A stretch of DNA of 64,000 nucleotides, taken from contig OZ004585.1 of assembly GCA_963924555.1 (NCBI GenBank), positions 3,485,488 to 3,549,487 of the forward strand, written 5' to 3'. This DNA is from Crambe crambe. Lineage: Eukaryota > Porifera > Demospongiae > Poecilosclerida > Crambeidae. Below are positions 24,329 through 34,075 of the stretch, piece after piece; positions within the stretch are counted from its first letter, which is position 1, and every line of letters starts with the position of its first letter. The notes under the pieces are model-generated. The model searched no databases and had not been told where the DNA came from. It was given only the letters and a program-made list of their open reading frames with translations. The position numbers and the translations under genes are program-made.

Positions 24329-26804
24329 ATGGCTGGTCAACTTGGAATTGTACCTTCTGAGATCCCTGATGAGAATGGTCATTCTGATTCTTCATTTTCC
24401 AATTCTGCATCTGATGATAATGATGACCAAGTTAATTCTGATAATCCTCCAAACCGTTACACAGATACAAGAGAAAGGCATAGAAGGCAACATAGAAGCA
24501 TTCATCCTCATAGAGTTCCAAGAGGTGAAGTAGTCCCAACAGTTGTTCCTCACAGTCATGCCAGTTTTAGATTTACTCGTAGACCATCCCAAGTAAGTGA
24601 CAAATGACTACTTGTAGTTAGCATGAAGATGAACATGTGCATTTTTGTTTTTGTTATTACCTATATATTTGAGATTTATCTACATGTTTAATTTCAGGAA
24701 GGAACAGTTGAAGATGAAGAAGAAGAAGATATCAGGTGTTGTTGTTGTTTTTATGTTGTTTTTTTTGTCATGGCATCTGCAGTGGCTTAATAATTGTAGA
24801 GCTGTTAGGCTAGATGGTCTTTTCTGTAGCTGCTTGCATAAGGTGTTATGGCCCTTTTGTGGTCAAGATGGTCTCTAATATGATAACTATTACTGCATTA
24901 GTGATGGGAAGCCATGCCAAGATATTTCACTAACTTATCAAAAATGATCTTTTGAAACATGCAGGGAAGTATTTCAGCTTCAAGAAGGTGAACTTCCAAT
25001 GCCCCCTAAAGTTCGTGGAAGAGCAGTAAAGGCTATCAACAAGCTGGTGAAGGTTCCACTACATAAAGAACCTAAAGAAGACCAAAAGCCAGGTTTATTT
25101 TCAAAATGCAAGTGCAAATGCAAATGCCCTAGTTTGAAGAAGAAAGATGAAATAGTTGAAGAATCAGCAACTGAACTTACACCAGAATTAAGCAAGGCTA
25201 ATAATGAAGGGCTCGAAATGATTAAAAGTATTGCTCTACCTGCGCTCCCAGCTTTATTACAAGATGCATGGGTCTTGCTTGAGCTGGCCATTTCTATATC
25301 AGCATTCATTGTTGGAGCCATTGGGCTCTTCCCCATTGAACAAAATCGCGGTGTTAACCTAGCTAGTTTTGCTGTTAACATACTTTGCTTAATTCTTGCA
25401 CTAATTGATGGATACATGTACCTATTTGAGTTAGGTACTTGTGCAACAGCATTTTACTATCTCAGAACAAAGCACACTGATAAGAAAGTGGAAGATGAAA
25501 ATATTGATGACGATGAAGCCCGACTCAATCAGACAAAACTCTGCCTTGCTCTTGCTATCAAACAGAAGATCAGCAGCTTTTATGAAGTTGGGCGCACTGT
25601 TTTCACTGAGTTGGTACTTTTTCCGTTACTGATGCTTGACCTGCTTACTTTTATAGTAGAAAGAGGCTATGATACAGAAAGTGCTCAAGATAGAGCCGAT
25701 TTTGCCTTCTTCATAATAGGCTGTTTCTATACTATTCTTGGTGTCTACATCATGAGAGTTTTTGTGCTTACTGGGTCTACAGTATCTCTGAACAACCTTC
25801 CTATAAATCCCAATGCTGGTGCTTTTGATATTAGCCTCATAAAAAAGTTTTGCTTACATAGCATAGGTCAGGTAGTGGTGCATTTTATGATTGTGATAGT
25901 TATAGGAGTAAAAATAAATAACGAACATGGTATGAATTCAACTGCAAGTGACGAGAATTCAACTGCAAGTGACGACAAGACTATCCGCGGAAGTCGGTTT
26001 TTGTACCTAAGCATGGTATTGGGATATTTACTCCCCTTAGCTGGTACTGGTGCTTTTTTTATCGTAAACTATTACTGGATGAGAGAATTTTCTATTGGAT
26101 TTTGGATAAACATGATCTCACTGTTACAAGGAGCAGACTTTGCATCTACTGTATTTGGTGGGGAAGGATTGTCCGAGGTAAAAGAACAAGTTTCACATTT
26201 AACATCAGAAACGAATGAAGAATCGATGTCAGAAACAAGCAAGCAAGAAAGAAAAGAAGAACCAATAGATACAAACCTACAAGATCAAACATTACAGTTT
26301 GTCGAACAGTCAGATTATTTAAAGGTCAGGAAACAGCTGAAAAAATTGAAATCACCGCCATGGTGGGCAAAATTTTTTTATCCTGCTCGGGTTCCATTTA
26401 TCGCTCTGTATGGAATTATATATGATGTGATTTTAGCAGCCTTTATAGCATCACTTATGTTAACATATGATAATGGTGTTCAACTAGCAATCTTGCAGAA
26501 TGATGATGCAATGTCGAGTGTATTTTTTGTTGCAGTAATCATTATTATGCTTGCTAATATTCATATTATAGTTTTGTTTAACTCGTTACTGTTAGTGCTC
26601 TTGGTAGTAGTTACAGTCACCCTCTTAGCTATATTATTAATCATTCTGCCCTTGTTTCTATTTTTGTATTTCCCTCTTGTTGGTATACTTGGGTATTGTG
26701 GTGCAGTGAAGCTTGTCTGCTGCTCACGCAGACAAAAACGTCCAGTTGATCCAGAACTAGATGGTTCTAGGACAGATTTAATAGATCTTAAAGTAATGAG
26801 CTGA
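24329..26804 (+). CDS. Multi-span membrane protein of unknown family, paralog 1 (713 aa)
   Basis: I do not recognise the family. Exons are 24329-24592, 24698-24735 and 24965-26804, phases consistent. Residues 1-112 are hydrophilic and Ser/Asp/Glu-rich with an ASFRFTRR motif. A basic stretch and a CKCKCKC run (about 148-155, possible palmitoylation or metal site) follow. Likely membrane helices lie near 203-223, 234-257, 313-332, 346-369, 400-418, 446-469, 579-600, 620-640 and one long hydrophobic block 641-682. Between them is a highly conserved NYYWMREFSIGFW...ISLLQGADFA segment. The short C-tail has CC and ends LIDLKVMS. Against its paralogs this copy has about 30 extra polar residues near 506-540 (SETNEESMSETSKQERKEE). 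No channel, transporter or enzyme signature is visible to me. First of three same-strand paralogs. Confidence 0.85.
25087..26176 (+). other. Gene-conversion-like tract, partner of 34611-35700
   Basis: Over 1,090 bp this part of paralog 1 differs from paralog 3 at only 9 positions by my base-by-base comparison, with no indels. Immediately outside, both genes diverge in sequence and length. Five of the nine differences lie in the last 240 bp. Confidence 0.9.
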
Positions 26805-27315
26805 ATTGTACTATTTTTACTCTATTTTTATGAATAACTTTTGTTTTTAGTTGTAACAGCTAGACAACCTGATCTTTGTTAATACCATTTCTTTTGTGTG
26901 CTTAACATCTACTGAAATTTTTATTGCAACTGAGTGGGAAAAGCCAGAGGGCAGGGTTATATGCAACCAAGACACCTACAGTATTCTATGCCTATTTTAC
27001 ATTAATAATCACCACAAATTAAAATGTGGGATTACTGCTGTCAAGAAATTTGGTTGGCCAGCTATGCTTCACCCTAGTTTCATGGTCTGTGGTACCCAAT
27101 GTTGACAAATTCCACTTTCACAAGCAAGGCTTGGGCCTGAGAACTGTGATCAGCAATTCCTATTGTAGTGTGGAAGATAATGCAGGTTTATACTAATTCA
27201 CATCTTCATGGTTCTGTTTACTCAAGTTGTAGTTAAACACTGATTTTCTGCTCATAATAAAAATCTCACCACATGTAGGTATGTAGGCACATTAATACTT
27301 TTATGTAAGCCAGGA

Positions 27316-28440
27316 ACTCTGTATATTTAGCGATAAGAGGAGAGCAAGTCACTACAGTTTATGCAAACCGGCATGCCTTGTGGAGAGACCACACCTCCTT
27401 TGTTGGCCTCCATAGGGGAGTTGGAATATAACCTATTTTGTGATGACTTTATTAAATTGATCTTAATTTGGCTACTCTAAATATTCAGTATGAGCTCTCA
27501 ATAAGAGGAGTGGAAGTCGTTATGGTTGGTGTGAACCTGCATGCCTGATGGGGAGACCACACCTCCTTTGTATGGGAGCTGGAGTTTGACCTATTTTATG
27601 ATGAATTTGTATCAAATTGACCCTAATTTGGCTACACCAGAATTCTAAATATTTAGCACGAGTTCTCAATAAGAGGAGAGCAAGTCACTAATCATCGTTC
27701 CCATCCCTCCTCCTCTGCACACTCTTCATCACATTAACATTTCATTCATAAGTGCAAGTCACATTTTTTATTATTACATGCTATAGCTACATGCATTCTC
27801 TTTGCATAGGTATCTCCCAATGATGACAAATGGGCTAGAGCTAGGGGACCCCTCATCTTCATGAAGAGGTCTTGTTGTTTTTATTGTAGTTTTGGTAGGG
27901 TCTACACTTTGCTGAATAATTGACCTTTTTGAACTCTACGGCTGCTACTGGGGCAACGATATGCAAAACTGCTGCAAAGTGAGCCTTTGCTCAATAAAGA
28001 ACTCACCGTCAAAGCTCAAAAAATCTTTGCAGTTTACAAACAACTTGCAGAATCATTTACAGCTTGCAAAAAGACTTATTCTGGGACTGGACTTCACTGG
28101 CCTCCACAGGGGAGCTGAAGTTTGACCTACTCTATAATGATTCCTATTCTGTACATAATGGCAATTTAATTGACCCTAATTCGGCTATACCAGGAACTCT
28201 AAATATTCCTCTTCTCTTATTGAGAGCTCATGCTCAATATTTAGAGTTCCTGGCGTCAAATTAGGGTCAATTTGATAACCATTCCTTACAAAGTCATCAC
28301 AGAACAGGTCAAACTCCAGCTCCCAGAGAGGTATACAAAGGATGTGTGGTCTCCCCATCAGGCATGCAGGTTCGTTATCAAAAGCTCAACACTTAACCGA
28401 AATAGGGTCAATTGAATTGCCATTCCTTACAGCTCTCCTC
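27316..28440. repeat. Cluster of ~180-bp interspersed repeat units, both orientations
   Basis: Diagnostic blocks recur in order: AATATTTAG...GAGCTCTCAATAAGAGGAG, then CATGCCTGATGGGGAGACC, ACACCTCCTTTGT, GGGAGCTGGAGTTTGACCT and CAAATTGACCCTAATTTGGC. Units begin near 27316, 27473 and 27651 (truncated). A forward half-unit at about 28090-28195 faces an inverted unit at about 28205-28400, giving a head-to-head palindrome centred near 28205. A further forward unit is at 29505-29645. Confidence 0.8.
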
Positions 28441-29504
28441 TGTAGCTACTGTTATTGTATGTTGCTTGATCACTTTTTGGCTGGTTATCCCATGTCTGTT
28501 CTAAATTTCATTACACGCAGTACAGAGACTCCCAAGAGAGAATTGTACATAGCAAGACTCCATAAGGTGTACATGTTTTGGCCCCTGATTCCAAGGGATA
28601 TACAGGACACTGAGGCTCCCAATTTGCATTTTCTAGAGGGCTAGCTTCACTGGTAGTGCTCCTCTGCTATTATTAATCATTATTTTATTTGTTTTCACCC
28701 ACCATCTTTTATAGAGTTTTCTGTGCTATCTACTGCTAACTCTTATAGTGCACGAGAGGAGATGGTGTGGCACTGGATGCATGAGGAGAGGGTGTGGCAC
28801 TTAGGGGACTAAGTGTAAGATTTGAGGGTGTGATACTCAGGAAACTGACATGCTCACACTCATTTTTGTCCCACTTCCAGAAACCTGAGATGTCTTGGCC
28901 TCATTCAGTCAGATTTTTCATTACATACTTGAGACTCTGAATGATGATGTAAGTGTTACGTTCATTCAATAGACAGAATGTGCCCTATTCATAGTTTATG
29001 CAAAGGTTGCAGAAAAGAAACAAGGTATAGAGAGCTATGAATCTTCATTCTAAATAATTATATACCTTATCTTTAACTTCAGCTAGCGCAAAGAGATAGC
29101 TACAAGTAGTTATCTTTTGATCTCTCTTTAAGTCTTAAACCCCCAACACACACAGCTTACAGAGGCCCAAGCCCAAGGTATACCTGACTTTTTTCCTCCT
29201 TCCTCTCATTTTGTAGTCAACTCTCACTGCAGCAAGTAAGTATATTGTCTAATTCCCTTTGTGTACCATATTAGGATGAAAGAAGAGGAATTGTACATTT
29301 GCAACTTAGCTGTTATTCATAATTATTGTGTCCGTAGAAAACCAGTTGAGAGCAAGCTCTCGCAAGTTAATTAACAGTTTAGAGTAATAAGGTAATTTAC
29401 AATTGATCGTAAGGTGCAAAAACATGTTCCAATTTTCTTTCCCATGTAGTGCTGGGACAGGATGCTGAGGCCCCCACTTTGATTCTCTAAATATCATATT
29501 ATTA

Positions 29505-29645
29505 GCGATCCAGGAACTCTAAATATTAAGTGTGAGCTCTCGATAAGAGAGCAAGTTTCTATAGTTCATGTGAACCTGCATGCCTGATGGGGAAACCACA
29601 CCTCCTTTGTTGGCCTCTATAGGGGAGCTGGAGTTTCTAAGACAT
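29505..29645 (+). repeat. Further unit of the ~180-bp repeat family
   Basis: It carries the same ordered blocks as the cluster at 27.3-28.4 kb, including CATGCCTGATGGGGAAACC, ACACCTCCTTTGTTGGCC and GGGGAGCTGGAGTTT. Confidence 0.8.
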
Positions 29646-30376
29646 CCATAGCAACTCTGACACTGACCAGACATCCTATGAATTTGGAGTAAACTAGTAC
29701 AATTACATGATGCAATTATCAAGGCAGGCGCACAGCAGGACACAGGCAGCAGCTGCCTGAATACACTGATAAACAAAGCGGAAGTGCTTTAGACTGATGT
29801 CATATCTTTGCACACACCTTCTCGCAAAAATCACGTAAACTGCTGAATGACCAGTCTTTGAGTTTCACACCCCTTAGCAATTATGCCTTTAAGGATTGGG
29901 TTGAGCATTATGTTACCTTTAAAATCCTCTTGCTTAAGTTCATATTGCTGAAAATGAAAAATCTACCAACCCCATATTGTTCATACCTGCAATTCTTCTA
30001 GTCTATCTACCACTCATGGAACAAATGAATCCCACACTTCACCCCGAGTCTTGATGCCAAGGTTACTGAATTTGCTCCCTGCCTCTTTACATTTTATTTC
30101 CTCGAAAGCCCTTCACCAATTCTTCGACCACTGAAACCAAGACAAAACACGAACCCTAACAGTCCACTTACATTCACCATGGGATAATTGCCATAGTTTG
30201 GATGGTTTCTGTAGGCACAATAGACAATTAAGATAGTGTCTAGTCTAAGACTTAACCCCTCCAGCTACATATTTTGAAGGCCAGAATGCAATTGAGAGCT
30301 CCAAGATGCACGCGCACATGAACTAACCTGCAAATTGCTATAGCTGAACTTATGTATCTGAAGATGTGTCAGGACT

Positions 30377-30660
30377 CGGCTCTCGCGATCGCCAAGGGGC
30401 ATATTTTGACCTAACGTATCATTTTTTCTATATCTGCTATCTGCTGGAGATATCTTGATCAGGAATTGGATGTTGGCCCACAAGTGAGGCTGTCTTCATT
30501 CAAAGTCACTTAACTGTATCCAAGTGACTCTGAATAAGACAGCCTCACTCGTGGGCCAACATCCAATTTCTCATCAAGATATCTCCACTCCAGATCTAGA
30601 AAAAATGATTCCTAGGGAAAGCTATCTGTTAGGTCAAAATGTGCCACTCGGTGAGAGCCA
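30377..30660. mobile_element. Foldback (long inverted repeat) element
   Basis: Two arms of roughly 130 bp, imperfectly complementary, flank a short loop near 30516. Matching pairs include TTGGCCCACAAGTGAGGCTG with CAGCCTCACTCGTGGGCCAA, and CATATTTTGACCTAAC with GTTAGGTCAAAATGTG. There is no open frame; it is MITE-like. Confidence 0.85.
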
Positions 30661-30754
30661 AGCCATTTCCAAGAAAACGTACCTGAGTCCTACACGAAAG
30701 TCACTGTAATTCAAGCGCCAGAAAATAATAATTCCATGTAGGCGTGGCGCGGAG

Positions 30755-30950
30755 ATGGCTGCTAGCGATAGCAGTGCCAATCGACTTTCAGCTGTCATTC
30801 AGCAGTGTTATGAGGGGATTTCACGTGTATCAGGCAGTTTGGACCCCAGTGCTCAATGCTGAATACGTAACACAGCAAGAACATGGCAAAAAAGTTCTTG
30901 ATGGAAGTCTGCTTGGACGCTCAAAAAAGCTGCTTCAATAATGACCACGT
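30755..30950 (+). pseudogene. Short gene-like fragment, frame-broken
   Basis: From ATG at 30755 the frame reads MAASDSSANRLSAVIQQC and on to SLDPSAQC before a stop at about 30857-30859. Downstream the two other frames contain plausible peptide (AKKFLMEVCLDAQKSC, HGKKVLDGSLLGRSKK). The composition looks like real coding DNA broken by a shift, or a first exon misread by me. The family is not recognised. It could be a retrogene fragment. Confidence 0.3.
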
Positions 30951-31179
30951 GGGTTGTTAAATTACAGTACATATAGATATATATAGTCGAGTCTGGCGTA
31001 GCTGACCCTAGGCCCGGCCCTCCGGCCGGTGACTCGATCTCTATAGCCGCGCGCGGACATTTATTTTTCTGCGCATGTGCGAGTTGATGATTGCATGCAT
31101 TTCTCTGTTTTATGTAACCATGCAGTAAATATAAAAGATCCTCCTTGCATTAATCTTTTCTTAAGACGAAGAGGCAAAA

Positions 31180-33694
31180 ATGAGCGATAGTTCTTCAGAT
31201 ATACCTCTTGAAATATTGAATATAGTACCCTCTGAAAATTCTAATGGACCTGTAGTTGGAGAAGACTCAGAATCAGGAATTTTCAGAAATAGATATTACT
31301 CAGATACTGATTCAGTCCATGAAGATGTGTCCACCGATGGTGGCATGAGCAGACAAAGGATCGAGTATCAAAGTTTCCGAATCCACGAGAATGAAGCTAT
31401 TATTCCAGAAGCAGAAATGACCATCATCCCAAACAACTATGCAAGCTATTCATTAACCAGAACAGTAAGTGATAACCCACTCTAGACCAACTCTAGCAAC
31501 AAGGCATAATTTTGTTGTTGTTTTGTTTGTTTTTATTTTTGTTTTTATTTTTGTTTTTTGTTTGTTTGTTTTTGGGGATTGTTGTGTGTTGTTTGATTGT
31601 TTATTATAGTTTTTTGCTACTGATGGGACCCTATCAGAGTAGAGAGTTTAGACAGGGTAACCAGTAACCTTGATGTGACATAAGATATTTGAGTATTCGT
31701 AAGCTGAGGAAGTATACTTTGTGGTGATAATAGAATGCTTACTATATCATAATACCTTTTTCTGAGAAATTTGTGTGATACTTGATAGTGTAAATTTTGG
31801 AGAAATAGGTTACTGGTATTCATCGTGGCTTTATGCTGAATGTGTAATATGACACCATGCCATATTTGATGCTCCAGTGATTTATAGTGGAGGGGTGTTT
31901 GTGGGTGGTCATCATTATTACTTTCTTTTGTACACACAGGCAGAGAGAGTAGATGGAGAAAGGTAAATAAATCTACATAGTGTTTGTTTTAATATACTAA
32001 TATATTCTCATTGTAGTTTTGAGTTCTATCCTGGTGAACTTCCCATGCCAAAAAGAGTTCGCGCCAGAGCAGTCAAAGCTCTCAGTAAAGCAGCCTCAGT
32101 AACAAACACAGAAAAAAACGAATGCAGATGTTGTTCTAATAGAAACAAAATAGACGAAAGAGTTCAAGTACCAACAACTTCCCTAACTCCAGAGTTACAC
32201 AAAGCCAATGATGAAGGCTGGAAAATGATTACTGCCATTGCCTTTCCGTCTCTTCCAACCATATTGCAGGATTTGTGGGTTTACCTTGAACTGGCATTGT
32301 CCATAGCAGCATTTGCTATAGGTTTTGTCGGATTATTCCCTATAGATACTAATGTTGCATTTGAGTCCGCACATTTGGCTTTTACTATACTTGGCTTGGT
32401 ACTAGCCCTGATAGATGGCTTTATCTACTTTGTAGAATTAGGAAGCTGTACGAGGTCTTACCGCTATTATAAAAAAAAGTTGTCACAACCAGAAGAGTCT
32501 GAAGGAGTTGATGAAGATGTTCATATTCAGAGGAAATCTTGTTGTAAACCAGAAATAAAGGAAAAAATTAACACCTTTTTTGAAATGGCACGTAGTATTA
32601 TCAGTGAATTGGTGCTTTATCCCACACTTGTGTTGGACCTATTTTCTTTTATAGTTGAGCGATCTTATCAGCCTGAAGATGCTGTAGGGCGTGCTGATTA
32701 TGGCTTATTTATAATCGGAAGCTTTTATCTCATTATAGCCGTGTATGTAATGAGGATTTTTGTGCTTGTTGGATCAATATATTCTTTAACTCATTTACCA
32801 GTAAATACCAAGGGTGCTGGACATACTATGGATTCTTCCTTGATGATCAAGTTTTGTTTTCATAGTCTAGGTCAAATACTAGTGCATTTATTGATCGTGA
32901 TAGTAATTGCAGCAAAAATAAACAATGAGAATAGAAACATGGATAGTATGAATGGGAATTCTTCCATCTTAAATGGGACAGAAGAAACTCCAACCATCAG
33001 GGCAAGTCCCTTTTTGTGGACTAGCATTGTTTTGGGTTGGTTACTACCTTTAGCTGGTACTGCAGCATTCTTTGCTGCAAATTATTACTGGATAAGAGAA
33101 TTCTCTGTTGGCTTTTGGCTAAATATGATCTCACTACTCCAAGGAGCTAGCTTTGCAGAATCTGTGTTTGGTGATGATGGACTATCTGACGTAAAATCAA
33201 AGGCACTGGAGTTTGTGGATCAGTCAGATTACTTGAAAGTGAAAAAGCAACTCACTAGATACAAATCACCTCCTTGGTACACAAAATTCTTCTATCCTTC
33301 TCGGGTTCCAGTTGTAGCTATATCAGCTCTTATATACGATATATGTTTATTTACTTTCATATTTGCACTCATGTTTACATATACTGAAGAAATAGAACTA
33401 GTAATACTGGAGGATGATAAGATTTTGACCATCACATTTTTTGTTTGCACAATTTTGATTGTACTAGCCAATATACACAACTTGGTGCTAATAAATTTAG
33501 TATTATTTGGTCTTATCTTCATAGTGACATTTGTCATAATCTTTATTACTTTCATTGTCATACCATTATTGGTTTTTGTCTATTTGCCTCTGCTCAGCTT
33601 ATGCGGATATTGTTTATTAGTAAAGCAAATATGCTGTTCTTGTAGTAAACCTTCATACCAAAATGACATTCTGACAGAAACAAAAAGTTTATGA
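31180..33694 (+). CDS. Multi-span membrane protein of unknown family, paralog 2 (661 aa)
   Basis: Exons are 31180-31464, 31940-31962 and 32017-33694, the same three-exon layout and intron phases (0, then 2) as its neighbours. The N-terminal exon is acidic with YYSDTDS, YQSFRIHEN and a TIIPNNYASYSLTRT motif. The YPGELPMPKRVRARAVKAL junction is shared with the other copies. The membrane region matches helix by helix: LPTILQDLWVYLELALS, LGLVLALIDGFIYFVELG, ELVLYPTLVLDLFSFIVER, NYYWIREFSVGFWLNM, SPPWYTKFFYPSRVP and a long hydrophobic C-terminal block ending KQICCSCSK. The CKCKCKC run of paralogs 1 and 3 is replaced by CRCCSN. Clearly the most diverged of the three and not part of the conversion tract. 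Function unknown. Confidence 0.85.
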
Positions 33695-34075
33695 TCATCA
33701 TTCCATTTGATGTAATTAATCATCTTTTATCATTTTTGTGTACCTCCTTATTACAAACATTGCTGCACTTGCATGCTAGTATTTCTAATGAATAGATACC
33801 AGGATTGTCATGAAGCAGGATTCATGGTCAGATCACACACACCAGTTTAAACTTGACATTTTCATTGGTTAGTTTGTGTACCTCGATATTGCAATCATTA
33901 CTGCATTTATTGGCCATTCAATCTAATAATTATTTCTGATGAATGAGATTCATTGAGTGCACACAGATTCCTGATGAAGTAGGATTCAGGGTCAAATTAC
34001 ACACATAACTTGTGTGTGTGGTACAAAAGCAACTCCCCGAAGTACTGTGCATTGCAATTTCAGTTAAAGTTCATT
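33695..34075. repeat. Spacer with imperfect ~135-bp tandem duplication
   Basis: Blocks GTGTACCTC(C/G), TTACAAACATTGCTGCA and GAAG(C/T)AGGATTCA(T/G)GGTCA occur at about 33738-33845 and again at about 33877-34005. The spacer carries the end of paralog 2 and the promoter of paralog 3. Confidence 0.65.

Larger units (their letters stand above)
26805..31179. other. Repeat-rich spacer between membrane genes 1 and 2
   Basis: This 4.4 kb stretch has no supported gene. It holds a cluster of a roughly 180-bp repeat family (27316-28440 and 29505-29645), a foldback element (30377-30660) and a short gene-like fragment at 30755-30950. A GC-richer patch (31000-31060) with CGCGCGCGG-like sequence precedes paralog 2 and may be part of its promoter. 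Confidence 0.6.

Noticed and set aside
24980-25417. Long antisense open frame, seen again at 34504-34941
   Set aside because: It is the complement of the strongly conserved first part of the membrane-protein exon; its conservation comes from the conversion tract, and it has no splice or start context.
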